From NCBI RefSeq assembly GCF_000732615.1, contig NZ_JPGL01000043.1, positions 1 to 64,000 of the forward strand: 64,000 bases of DNA. The letters are read 5' to 3'. The translations under genes and the position numbers were made by a program. The DNA is from Burkholderia paludis. GTDB lineage: Bacteria; Pseudomonadota; Gammaproteobacteria; Burkholderiales; Burkholderiaceae. Below, piece after piece: positions 1-8,118 of this stretch. Within the stretch, counting starts at the first letter, position 1. Each line of letters starts with the position of its first letter. Under the pieces are notes generated by a model. The model saw only the letters and a list, made by a program, of their open reading frames with translations. It searched no databases and was not told the origin of the DNA.

Positions 1-142
1 CCCGCCCGCCCCGTCGTTGACGAAATCGCAGCGCGGCGCCAGCATACCGCCAGCCCTCGCCCCATCACGGCAACGCCCGCGTGTCGCACGAACGCCGGGG
101 AACCCGCACGGGCGCCGACCTTGGCAGACAGGAGACGAGACG

Positions 143-1210
143 ATGGCCGCCGACACCGGACCTCGCCGACGCAAACGCACCGCGCGCTTCGTCGAGATCG
201 CGCAACTCGCGGGCGTCAGCACCGCGACGGTCGATCGCGTGCTGAACGAGCGCGGCAGCGTATCGGCGCACGCGCGCGAACGCGTCGTCGCGGCCGCGCA
301 AAAGCTCGGCGTGCCGCGCCACCTGCCCGATGTCAGGCACGGACTGATTCACGTCGACGTGCTGCTCCCCGACACCGACACGCCGTTCTACCGGCGGCTG
401 CAACAGGCGCTGCAACGCGCGGTGCAGATGCTCGACCGGCGCGTCGTGGTGCACCGGGCCATCCTCCCCGCCGCCGACGACGCGCGGCTCGCCGCGTTGA
501 TCGAACGCCCGGCCTACCGGCGCGCGGCGCTGATCGTCACGGCCGGCGACACGCCGCGCGTGCGCGAGGCGCTCGCCGGCGCGATCGCGCGCGGCGAATC
601 GGTCGTGACGATGGTCTCCGACATCGGCGGGATCGCGCGCGCGCACTATGCCGGCATCGACAACGAACGCGCGGGCCGCACCGCCGGCTACTGCATCGGC
701 CGCCTCGCGAAACGGGCCGGCCGCGTGCTGCTGCTCGGCGGCCGGATGGGCTATCGCGTCCACCAGGACCGGATCGCCGGCTGTCGTGCCGAACTGGCGC
801 GCGCGTTTCCCGAACTGGCCTGCGACGACCGGGCGGCCGAAACGTTCGACGAGGACGACCGTGCATACGAGATCGTCGCGAAGGCCCTGCGCGCGCCCGG
901 CGACGTGGTCGGCCTCTACAACAGCGGCGGCGGCTCGGCCGGCATCGAGGCCGCGCTGCACCGCTTCGGCGCGGCCGGCCGGGTGGTCTGGGTCGGTCAC
1001 GAAATGCTCGACCAGCATCGCGCGTACATCGAGGCGGGCACGATGGACATCGCGATCGACCAGGATCCCGACGGACAGGCCATCTCCGCGTTGCAGCACC
1101 TGATGCACGCATGCGGCATGGTCGAACCGCCGCCACCGGTCGAGCCGGTCGAGTTTCGCGTGTTCTGCTCGGCGAACGTGAGGACGAGCCCTTACCTGCA
1201 ACCGGTGTGA
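143..1210 (+). CDS. LacI-family transcriptional regulator
   Basis: 355-residue DNA-binding regulator. The N-terminal helix-turn-helix lies at about residues 16-37 (VEIAQLAGVSTATVDRVLNE), followed by a periplasmic-binding-protein-like effector domain to the C-terminus, the usual LacI/GalR layout and length. I chose the ATG at 143 because an AGGAG box (130-134) lies just upstream; the frame is open further upstream but that part is Arg/Pro-rich and not protein-like. It precedes a TIM-barrel isomerase-like gene and an inositol 2-dehydrogenase-like gene on the same strand. I infer that it controls a sugar or inositol catabolic module; the effector is not evident from sequence. Confidence 0.9.
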   Translation: MAADTGPRRRKRTARFVEIAQLAGVSTATVDRVLNERGSVSAHARERVVAAAQKLGVPRHLPDVRHGLIHVDVLLPDTDTPFYRRLQQALQRAVQMLDRRVVVHRAILPAADDARLAALIERPAYRRAALIVTAGDTPRVREALAGAIARGESVVTMVSDIGGIARAHYAGIDNERAGRTAGYCIGRLAKRAGRVLLLGGRMGYRVHQDRIAGCRAELARAFPELACDDRAAETFDEDDRAYEIVAKALRAPGDVVGLYNSGGGSAGIEAALHRFGAAGRVVWVGHEMLDQHRAYIEAGTMDIAIDQDPDGQAISALQHLMHACGMVEPPPPVEPVEFRVFCSANVRTSPYLQPV

Positions 1211-1455
1211 ACGCCCGCGGGGCCGGCGGCGGGACGCGGCCGGTTCGCATCGGCGTCGCGGGCCGCGTTGCCGATTTTTCGTCAACGCAGCGCATGCGGT
1301 TGGCGCGGCGCCGTCTTACATTGGCGGCCATGCGCCGTGACGAGCGGACAGAAGGCCGGACCGATTGCCGCAAGCACCCGCACGCGGCGGCGGCACCCGG
1401 TCGCGGCGGCCGCTCGCCCGCCGTCCCGGCGTCGAACCCCGACCGAGGCCCCGTG

Positions 1456-2283
1456 ATGACCCCACCCCTGACGTTTTCGCTGAACCGGACGAGCACCCCG
1501 CGCCTGCCGCTCGACCGCCATGTCGCACTGTGCCGGCGCCTCGGCATCGGCGCGATCGAGATCCGCAACGATCTCGACGGCGTCGAGATCGCCGACGGCA
1601 CGCCCGCCGCCGCCGTACGCTCGACGGCCGAAGCCGGCGGCGTGGCGATCCTGACGATCAACGCGCTGCAACGCTTCGAGCAGTGGAACGCCGACCGTGC
1701 GCACGAGGCGACCGCGCTGGCCGACTACGCGGCGCAATGCGGCGCGCACGCGCTCGTGCTGTGCCCGACCAACAGCCGCGGCGACACGCGCGGCGCGGAC
1801 GTGCGTCACACGGATCTCGTGACGGCGCTGAAGGCGCTCAAGCCGATCCTCGCAACCCGCGGCCTGCTCGGTTTCATCGAGCCGCTGGGCTTCGCGGAAT
1901 GCGCGCTGCGTCGCAAGTCGGACGCGGTGAAAGGCATCTACGACGCGGCGGGCGAACAGGTCTTCAGGCTCGTGCACGACACGTTCCACCATCACCTGTC
2001 GGGCGAAGACATTTTCTTCCCGAACCTGACCGGCCTCGTGCATCTCTCCGGGGTCGAGCAGGACGACCTGCCGGTCGACCGGATGCGCGACGGCCATCGC
2101 GTGCTGGTCGGCGCCGCCGACCGGCTCGGCAACATCCGGCAGTTGCGCGAACTGCTCGCGCGCGGCTACCGCGGCGCACTCTCGTTCGAACCGTTCGCAA
2201 ACGAAATCGCCGAAGCCGACGACATCGAGGACCGGCTGCGGGCGAGCATCGACTACGTGCGCGGCGCGCTGGCGAATCAATGA
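1456..2283 (+). CDS. TIM-barrel sugar phosphate isomerase/epimerase-like protein
   Basis: 275 residues, resembling the AP-endonuclease-2-type TIM barrels (IolE/IolI/IolH, hydroxypyruvate isomerase group). Seen features are an early IEIRNDLDG segment, a central GFIEPLGF strand with its glutamate, HDTFHHHL (a likely metal-binding region) and a C-terminal GALSFEPF strand that ends the barrel. The ATG at 1456 is preferred; a GTG sits one codon earlier. It lies 68 bp before the inositol dehydrogenase-like gene, so the two are probably cotranscribed and act in inositol or related polyol breakdown. The exact reaction cannot be assigned. The 245 bp between it and the regulator gene show no clear feature. 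Confidence 0.82.
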   Translation: MTPPLTFSLNRTSTPRLPLDRHVALCRRLGIGAIEIRNDLDGVEIADGTPAAAVRSTAEAGGVAILTINALQRFEQWNADRAHEATALADYAAQCGAHALVLCPTNSRGDTRGADVRHTDLVTALKALKPILATRGLLGFIEPLGFAECALRRKSDAVKGIYDAAGEQVFRLVHDTFHHHLSGEDIFFPNLTGLVHLSGVEQDDLPVDRMRDGHRVLVGAADRLGNIRQLRELLARGYRGALSFEPFANEIAEADDIEDRLRASIDYVRGALANQ

Positions 2284-2351
2284 CCCGGGCCGGGCGCGTG
2301 GCCGCCCAAAGCCGCGCCGACCGCCAACGACAGGATCGACAGGAGAACGGA

Positions 2352-3338
2352 ATGATCGGATTCGCATTGTTCGGCGCCGGACGGATCGGCAGGATCCACG
2401 CGGCCAATCTCGCGCACCATCCGGGCGCGACACTCCGGTACGTGGTCGACCGGCATGCGCCGTCGGCCGACGCGCTGGCGCACGCGCACGGCGCGCACGT
2501 CGCCGACGTCGAGCGCGCGCTCGGCGACCCGGCCGTGCAGGCAGTCGTCATCGCGTCGAGCACCGACACGCATGCGGACCTCATCGTCGCGGCTGCGAAT
2601 GCCGGCAAGAACATATTCTGCGAGAAGCCGGTCGACCTGGGCGTCGAGCGCGCACGCGCGTGCGCGGACGTCGTCCGTCGCATCGGCATCACCTGCATGA
2701 TCGGCTTCCAGCGCCGCTTCGACCCGACGTTCGCCACGCTGAAGGCGCGCGTCGAACGCGGCGAGATCGGCGCGCCGGAAATGCTGGTCGTCACGAGCCG
2801 CGACCCGGGCGCACCGCCCGCCGATTACCTGCGCAGTTCGGGCGGCATCTTCAAGGACATGCTGATCCACGATTTCGACGTGTTCCGCTGGATTCTCGGC
2901 GACGAAGCGCAGACGCTGCACGCGACCGGCAGTTGCCTGACCGATCCGGCCGTACTCGCCGCGGGCGACATCGATTCGGCCGCCGTGACGATCCGCACGC
3001 GGCACGGGCTGCTGTGCCAGATCAATACGTCGCGGCGCGCCGCCTACGGCTACGACCAGCGTTTCGAACTGCTCGGCAGCGGCGGGATGCTGCAGGCCGG
3101 CAACGTGCGGCCGACCGAGGTGAGCGCGTGGCTCCCGGGCGGCATCGCGACGGACGCGCCGGAGCCGTTCTTCCTCGAGCGCTACCGGCAGGCCTACGCA
3201 GCCGAGATCGCACACTTCGTCGACGCGCTGCGCGACGGCTCGCCGGTCCGCACGACGATCGACGACGGGCTGGCCGCGCTCGAACTGGCCGAGGCCGCGC
3301 TGACGTCGTGGAAAACGGGGCGCGTGATCGTGCTGTAA
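2352..3338 (+). CDS. iolG: Gfo/Idh/MocA oxidoreductase, inositol 2-dehydrogenase-like
   Basis: 328-residue NAD(P)-dependent dehydrogenase. The N-terminal Rossmann motif is GAGRIGRIH (about residues 7-15), the family EKP motif (CEKPVDL) follows at about residue 90, and the catalytic Asp/His segment DMLIHDFDVFRW is near residue 175. Length is typical. The ATG at 2352 has an AGGAGAA ribosome-binding site at 2340-2346. The family oxidises the 2-hydroxyl of myo-inositol to scyllo-inosose, and close homologues accept other polyols, so the symbol is by similarity. It is the third gene of a LacI regulator / isomerase / dehydrogenase set. Confidence 0.85.
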   Translation: MIGFALFGAGRIGRIHAANLAHHPGATLRYVVDRHAPSADALAHAHGAHVADVERALGDPAVQAVVIASSTDTHADLIVAAANAGKNIFCEKPVDLGVERARACADVVRRIGITCMIGFQRRFDPTFATLKARVERGEIGAPEMLVVTSRDPGAPPADYLRSSGGIFKDMLIHDFDVFRWILGDEAQTLHATGSCLTDPAVLAAGDIDSAAVTIRTRHGLLCQINTSRRAAYGYDQRFELLGSGGMLQAGNVRPTEVSAWLPGGIATDAPEPFFLERYRQAYAAEIAHFVDALRDGSPVRTTIDDGLAALELAEAALTSWKTGRVIVL

Positions 3339-3537
3339 TGCAAGCGGCGCGGCCGCCCGACTCGCCGGCAAGGCCCCGCCCGATCGGCAGCCTGCCCGGA
3401 TCCGGCGCGGCGACCGCGCGGCCACGCCGTGATGCGGCCGGTCGGGAAAATTTGCCGGACCGTCACGCGGCACGCGCGTGAAAGCACGTATGATGGCGAA
3501 TTGATCTGCGTCGCCGATCTCCCGCTTTTTCACCACC

Positions 3538-4224
3538 ATGCTCGATCACCTCATCTGCGACTGCGACGGCGTGCTCGTCGACAGCGAAGTCATCGCCGAC
3601 CGCGTGCTGCTCGACACGCTGTCCGCCACGTTCCCGAACCTCGATTTCGAGGCCGCCGCGAAATCGGCGTTCGGTCAGCAGACATCTCGCTTCCTCGACG
3701 GCATCGAATCCCGCTTCGGCATCGAGATGCCGGCCAACTTCATCGAGACGATCGAGCACAACATCGAGGTCGCGCTCGCGCAATCGCTCGCGCCGATCAG
3801 CGGCGTGCGCGACGCACTGCTGAAGGTCAGCCTGCCGGCGGCCGTCGTGTCGAACAGCCGGCTCGTGCGCGTGCGCAATTCGCTGAAGCGCGCGTCGCTC
3901 ACCGAGATCTTCGGCGAGCGCGTGTTCAGTTCCGAACAGGTTGCACGACCGAAGCCCTACCCCGACGTCTACCTGCATGCGGCGCAATCGCTCGGCGTCG
4001 CGCCGGCGCGCTGCGTCGTCGTCGAGGACAGCGTGTCGGGGCTGAATGCCGCGCGCTCGGCGGGAATGAAGACGATCGCGTTCGTCGGCGCGAGCCACAT
4101 TCCCGACAACTACGCGGATGCGCTGCGTGCGATGGGCATCACGCGAATCATGCGCAAAATGGACGAGCTGCCGGCGCTCGTCGAAGCCGGCATGCGCGGC
4201 GAATTCGGCGACGTGCAGTCGTAA
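3538..4224 (+). CDS. HAD-superfamily (subclass IA) phosphatase
   Basis: 228 residues with all four HAD motifs: motif I DCDGVLVDSE (nucleophile D8, acid/base D10), motif II VVSNS, motif III lysine in RPKPYPDVY, and motif IV VVVEDSVSGLNAA. A helical cap sits between motifs I and II, as in phosphoglycolate or beta-phosphoglucomutase-type enzymes. The substrate cannot be read from sequence. It is a monocistronic gene with a weak ribosome-binding site (CACCACC before ATG), followed after 7 nt by a 10-bp hairpin. Confidence 0.85.
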   Translation: MLDHLICDCDGVLVDSEVIADRVLLDTLSATFPNLDFEAAAKSAFGQQTSRFLDGIESRFGIEMPANFIETIEHNIEVALAQSLAPISGVRDALLKVSLPAAVVSNSRLVRVRNSLKRASLTEIFGERVFSSEQVARPKPYPDVYLHAAQSLGVAPARCVVVEDSVSGLNAARSAGMKTIAFVGASHIPDNYADALRAMGITRIMRKMDELPALVEAGMRGEFGDVQS

Positions 4225-4231
4225 ACGTCAG

Positions 4232-4264
4232 GCGACGGCACACCGTTGAACGACGTGCCGTCGC
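4232..4264 (+). terminator. Hairpin after HAD gene
   Basis: Perfect 10-bp inverted repeat GCGACGGCAC / GTGCCGTCGC (4232-4241 and 4255-4264) with a 13-nt loop, 7 nt after the HAD stop. There is no T-tract, so this may be a Rho-assisted or RNA-stabilising hairpin between the convergent HAD gene and the small peptide gene. Confidence 0.5.
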
Positions 4265-4322
4265 GAACGCAAGCCGGCCGGTCAATCGCCGAACGCGACC
4301 AGCCGGGCCGGGCTATCTGCGC

Positions 4323-4547
4323 TTAACGCAGCCACTCTCGCGGGATCCCGGACGTGCTGCTGCTTTCCGGGTAAAAGTAGATGAAATAGCGGCGGCGCGT
4401 ACCTTCGACGACCGGCCCGGCCGGCCATGCGGCGTCCTTGCCGGCCGCGGTTGCCGGATCGGGATTGTTCGCAGCCGCCTGGGCCAGGTTCGGGACACCT
4501 GCCCCGCCGCCGACGCATGCGCGTTCCGTTGCGTTGATTGTTCGCAT
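4323..4547 (-). CDS. 74-residue peptide with double-glycine-type leader
   Basis: Short ORF with a good ribosome-binding site (AGAGGTAGGAAAATC before ATG). The first 15 residues, MRTINATERACVGGG, align without gaps with the colicin V leader MRTLTLNELDSVSGG. Taking the cleavage after G15 gives G at -1 and -2, V at -4, E at -8 and I at -12, as in double-glycine leaders cut by C39-peptidase ABC transporters; position -7 is R, not the usual L. The remaining 59 residues hold no Cys, an Ala/Asn/Pro-rich stretch, then an Arg/aromatic segment (RRRYFIYFYP) and ESSSTSG. I do not recognise the family. No C39 transporter or immunity gene is in the window. It could be a microcin-like or signalling peptide, or a chance similarity. 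Confidence 0.6.
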   Translation of the reverse strand: MRTINATERACVGGGAGVPNLAQAAANNPDPATAAGKDAAWPAGPVVEGTRRRYFIYFYPESSSTSGIPREWLR

Positions 4548-4711
4548 GATTTTCCTACCTCTGTTGACTCGTGATCGACACCCGCGCGTGACTGCCGCGG
4601 GCTCCGGTGCAAGCGCAGCGGTACCGCTGCCAAGCCCGGCCGAGTATAGGTAGCGCTCCGGAAGCCGAATATCGCCGATTCTCCAGATTTGCGGCCCGCC
4701 CGGCACCGCGT

Positions 4712-5425
4712 CTACGCGTCGCTCAAGCAGCCCTCGCGCGCAGCCGCCAGCGCCTCGCGAAACTCGACCAGCTCCGCGATCGTCAGCATCGGCAGCCCGT
4801 GCCGTTTCGCAAAACGCTCGACGTCGTCGCCGCGCGTCATCGTGCCGTCCGGATTCATCAGCTCGCACAGCACGCCGGCCGGCTTCAGGCCGGCAAGGAT
4901 CGACAGGTCGACCGTGCCTTCCGTGTGACCGCGACGCGCCAGCACGCCGCCCGGTTGCGCCCGCAACGGAAACACGTGCCCGGGGCGCACGATGTCGTGC
5001 GGCTTCGCGCCGTCGGCGATCGCCGCGCGGATGGTCGTCACGCGATCGGCCGCCGAAACGCCCGTATGCACGCCTTCGCGCGCCTCGATCGAGACGGTGA
5101 ACGCGGTGCCGTTGCGGCTCTCGTTGGTCTGCACCATCGGCGGCAGGTCGAGCGCGCGCACCGTGTCGTCGGTCAGGCACAGGCACACGATGCCGCTGCA
5201 CTCGCGGATCAGCAGCGCCATCGTCTCGGGCGTGATGCGCTCGGCGGCGACGATCAGGTCGGCCTCGTTCTCGCGGTCGTGATCGTCCTGCAGCACGACG
5301 GCGCGACCCTCGCGCATCGCGTCGAGCGCGGCGGCGATGCGCGGCGGCACCGGTTCGGAATCCAGCAACGGGAGATCGGCAAAGGCGTCGGCGGGAGCCG
5401 ACGAAGAAACGGACATCAAGGACAT
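4712..5425 (-). CDS. ribB: 3,4-dihydroxy-2-butanone-4-phosphate synthase
   Basis: 237 residues. It converts ribulose 5-phosphate to formate and the four-carbon riboflavin precursor. Diagnostic motifs are DRENEAD (residues 50-56, metal and substrate binding), GVHTGVSAADR, and RRGHTEGTVDL (catalytic His region). It is a stand-alone RibB with no GTP cyclohydrolase II (RibA) fusion at the C-terminus. The start MSLMSVSSS at 5425 follows a GAGGAG ribosome-binding site. An FMN riboswitch lies in its leader, about 120 nt upstream, so expression is expected to fall when FMN is abundant. Confidence 0.95.
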   Translation of the reverse strand: MSLMSVSSSAPADAFADLPLLDSEPVPPRIAAALDAMREGRAVVLQDDHDRENEADLIVAAERITPETMALLIRECSGIVCLCLTDDTVRALDLPPMVQTNESRNGTAFTVSIEAREGVHTGVSAADRVTTIRAAIADGAKPHDIVRPGHVFPLRAQPGGVLARRGHTEGTVDLSILAGLKPAGVLCELMNPDGTMTRGDDVERFAKRHGLPMLTIAELVEFREALAAAREGCLSDA

Positions 5426-5546
5426 GTGAAACGCTCCTCGCAAATACGATTTGGGCGAAAAACGTTTCAGGGCATTGCAAACAGACAGAACGGCAACCCG
5501 CTTCGCACGCATCGCGAAGCGGCCCTGGCGGACATGGCTATCTGCA

Positions 5547-5690
5547 CATCTTCTCTCATCCGGACTGTGACCGTCGGCTCTGGCATTCGACCAGATCTGC
5601 TGACCCCGCGCGGTGGCGCGGGCGCTCGCGGGCTCGCCGGCTTACGCCAGCCTACCGCCGGTGGGGAATTTCGCCCCGCCCTGAAGACGC
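5547..5690 (-). promoter_or_regulatory. FMN riboswitch (RFN element) upstream of ribB
   Basis: Read on the minus strand, this has the conserved RFN blocks in order: CTTCAGGGCGGGGCGAAATT, CCCCACCGGCGGTA, GCCCGCGAGCG, GGTCAGCAGATCTGGT, CCAGAGCCGACGGTCA and AGTCCGGATGAGAGAAGAT. These are the six-helix aptamer landmarks. It lies entirely in the ribB leader. In this lineage control is probably at translation initiation, because no T-tract terminator lies before the ribB start. The 186 bp between the aptamer and the next gene (5691-5876) hold a small hairpin (GACGGGG-ACG-CCCCGTC, 5702-5718) and a possible -10 (TATGCT, 5731-5736 on the minus strand). Confidence 0.95.
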
Positions 5691-5876
5691 ACTGTTTGCC
5701 GGACGGGGACGCCCCGTCATCGGCGGGCCAAGCATACATCAGCTGCGCACGCGGCGCAGCAGACCACACATAAAACCTTACTGACGACTCCGTCTAACGG
5801 CATCGTCCGAATGGCCGACGGCCGCGTCGCGTCTCCGCCCGGGACAGGCGGCAACCGCCGTGCGCGGCCGCGTCGT

Positions 5877-6563
5877 TCAGCCGGCCGCGTGCGCGGCCGC
5901 GTCGGGCACGAGCCAGCGCGGCGGCACCTCGGGGCTCACCGTCACGCGGAACGCGCGCGCTTCGCTGTCGCCCGGGTTGCGCAGGTTGTACGGCTGGTCG
6001 GCGTCGAACACGATCGCGTCGCCGGTCGCGAGCAACTGGCGGCGGTCGTGCACGCTGACTTCGAGCGTGCCCTCGCTCACGACGAGGTTGACGGTCGTGC
6101 CCGGCGCGCGGCGCGTGCCGGGCTCCGTATGCAGCGGTGCGATCCGCAGCTCGTGGAATTCGGCCGCGGCCGGCTCGCCTTCGGGGTACAGCGCACGGGC
6201 CGAGAAGCGGCCGTTCGAGCTGACGACGCGCGACGCGCGCTCCGCCGCCAGATGCTCGAAGCCGTTCACCGCATGGCGGCGCAGAAACGCGGCAACCGAC
6301 ACTTTCAGCGCCGCGGCGATCTTGCAGAGCACCTTGATCGACGGCACGCTGCGCGCCGACTCGATCTGCGCGAGCATCGCGCGCGACACGCCGGACAGCC
6401 GCGCGAGCGCATCGAGCGACAATTGCCGTTCGGCGCGCAACCGCGCGAGATTCACGCCGACGACCTGTTCGAGAAGATCGAGCGACGCGGACGTCCGCGC
6501 TTCGGCGGCATTGCCGGACTCGAAAGAGGACACATCGCGCACCAGCGCCAGGGGTGAAGACAT
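5877..6563 (-). CDS. XRE-family regulator with C-terminal cupin domain
   Basis: 228 residues. An N-terminal HTH_3 domain (about 38-95; LARLRAERQLSLDALARLSGVSR, then VPSIKVLCKIAAALKVSV) is joined to a small cupin barrel (about 145-215) containing GTTVNLVVSEGTLEV and GDAIVFDADQPYNLRN. This two-domain type usually senses a small ligand through the cupin and represses a neighbouring transporter or catabolic gene. It lies downstream of the MFS exporter gene on the same strand, 236 bp apart. The upstream region holds two GTTATC direct repeats that may be its operator. Confidence 0.88.
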   Translation of the reverse strand: MSSPLALVRDVSSFESGNAAEARTSASLDLLEQVVGVNLARLRAERQLSLDALARLSGVSRAMLAQIESARSVPSIKVLCKIAAALKVSVAAFLRRHAVNGFEHLAAERASRVVSSNGRFSARALYPEGEPAAAEFHELRIAPLHTEPGTRRAPGTTVNLVVSEGTLEVSVHDRRQLLATGDAIVFDADQPYNLRNPGDSEARAFRVTVSPEVPPRWLVPDAAAHAAG

Positions 6564-6683
6564 AGCATTGCCTCCGGGCCGCCACGCGGCCCTGCGTAGG
6601 GGGTAAGCCGGGATCGGAATCGGGTTGCGCCTGCAACGGCGCGTATCGAGACGCTATCACCCGGCCTGGCACGGGCAAACGAA

Positions 6684-6703
6684 GTTATCTTCACACCGTT
6701 ATC
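6684..6703. promoter_or_regulatory. Direct repeats GTTATC upstream of XRE-cupin gene
   Basis: Two GTTATC hexamers (6684-6689 and 6698-6703), 14 bp start to start, in a locally AT-rich patch 120-140 bp upstream of the XRE regulator start. The first lies in a small palindrome GAAGTTATCTTC. Plausible promoter or operator; not proven. Confidence 0.3.
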
Positions 6704-6799
6704 AGCATCGCGGAGGAATGCGTTTCTCGCGAGCCTGTTCCCGCCGCTATCGCGTCGCCGTCGCGCCCGTGCGGCGGCGCCCCGTCGGCGGCGTGCCGC

Positions 6800-7975
6800 T
6801 CACCTCACGGCCGGCGCGGCGCCCCGCGCCGGGGCCCGCGCATCGAGCCGCATCGCGAACCACGTGACGACGAGCGCGGCGAACGTCACCGCGACGGCGA
6901 CCCACGGCAGCGCATCGAGCGCGAAGCCGTGCGCGAGTGCAAGGCCGCCGAGCCACGCGCCGCCTGCGTTGCCGACGTTGAATGCGCCGATATTCAGCGT
7001 CGAGGCCAGATGCGGCGCGCTCGCGGCCTTCTCGACCACGCGCGCCTGCAGCGGCGGCACCGTCGCGAACGCGGCGATCCCCCACACGAACACGGTGACG
7101 GCCGCCGCGACCGGCAGGTGGCTCGTCTTCGCGAACACGGCCATCACGGCCATCAGCGCGACCAGGATCGCGATCAGCGACGGCATCAGCGCGCGGTCGG
7201 CCAGCCTGCCGCCGAGCGTGTTGCCGACGGTCAGGCCCGCGCCGAACAGCACCAGGATCAGCGCGACCGAGCGCGGCGAATACCCCGAAACGGTCTCGAG
7301 AATCGGCGCGATGTAGGTGAACACGACGAACACGCCGCCGAAGCCGAGCACGGTCATCAGCAGCGCGAGCCACACCTGCGGCTCCCTCAGCACGCGCACT
7401 TCGCGACCGAGGCCGACCGGCCCGCTGTCGTGGCGGTTCGGCACCAGCGCGGCAACGCCGCCGAGCGCCAGCACGCCGAGCGCGGCGACGATCCAGAACG
7501 ACGCGCGCCAGCCGAGCAGCTGGCCGACGAACGTGCCGAACGGCACGCCGAGCACGTTCGCCAGCGTGAGCCCCGTGAACATCAGCGCGATCGCGCTCGC
7601 GCGCTTGTCGGCCGGCACGAGCGACGCCGCGACCACCGCGCCGATCCCGAAGAACGATCCGTGCGCGAACGACGTGACCACCCGCGCGACCATCAGCGTC
7701 GCGTAGCCGGACGCGGTCGCGCACAGGACGTTGCCGACGATGAAGATCGCCATCAGCAGCTGCAGCGCGGCCTTGCGCGGCATGCGGCTGGTCAGGACCG
7801 CGAGAAGCGGCGCCCCGGCCGCCACGCCGAGCGCGTAGCCGGTAACCAGCAGGCCGGCGGACGGCAGCGACACGGCGAGGTCGTGCGCGACTTCGGGCAG
7901 CAGGCCCATGATGACGAATTCGGTGGTGCCGATGGCGAAGGCGCTGATCGCTAGCGCCAGTAACGGGATGGGCAT
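6800..7975 (-). CDS. MFS transporter, DHA1-type exporter
   Basis: 391 residues with about 12 hydrophobic segments, the typical size of AraJ/sugar-efflux-like drug/H+ antiporters. The N-terminus begins directly with a transmembrane helix (PIPLLALAISAFAIGTTEFV), and the ITEFV/GTTEFVIMGLLP region is characteristic of this subfamily. The loop between TM2 and TM3 carries the basic MFS motif A region (TSRMPRKAALQ). The start at 7975 has CTGGAG upstream; the longer frame to 8026 adds only Arg-rich residues. It is divergent from a LysR regulator 143 bp away, which probably controls it. Confidence 0.88.
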   Translation of the reverse strand: MPIPLLALAISAFAIGTTEFVIMGLLPEVAHDLAVSLPSAGLLVTGYALGVAAGAPLLAVLTSRMPRKAALQLLMAIFIVGNVLCATASGYATLMVARVVTSFAHGSFFGIGAVVAASLVPADKRASAIALMFTGLTLANVLGVPFGTFVGQLLGWRASFWIVAALGVLALGGVAALVPNRHDSGPVGLGREVRVLREPQVWLALLMTVLGFGGVFVVFTYIAPILETVSGYSPRSVALILVLFGAGLTVGNTLGGRLADRALMPSLIAILVALMAVMAVFAKTSHLPVAAAVTVFVWGIAAFATVPPLQARVVEKAASAPHLASTLNIGAFNVGNAGGAWLGGLALAHGFALDALPWVAVAVTFAALVVTWFAMRLDARAPARGAAPAVR

Positions 7976-8084
7976 GACGTTCTCCAGAGGGCGGCGGTGC
8001 GGCGCCCGATCGGTGCCGCACCGCACAAGAAGCGGGATGTGCGCATTGTCCCGAAGACGCCCATATTTGATAATTGGCTCGGTA

Positions 8085-8101
8085 TTTGAACCATTTTCAA
8101 A
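8085..8101. promoter_or_regulatory. Inverted repeat, probable LysR-type operator
   Basis: TTTGAA-CCATT-TTCAAA: a perfect 6-bp inverted repeat with 5-bp spacer, fitting the T-N11-A pattern of LysR-regulator boxes. It lies 17 bp before the LysR start, in the divergent MFS/LysR intergenic region. A related TTTGATAATT half-like sequence begins at 8066. Confidence 0.55.
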
Positions 8102-8118
8102 AAATTCTGGAAAATCGC

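Noticed and set aside
4211..4322. Possible tRNA or small RNA between HAD and peptide genes
   Set aside because: Only one hairpin is visible; no cloverleaf arms or CCA-type end.
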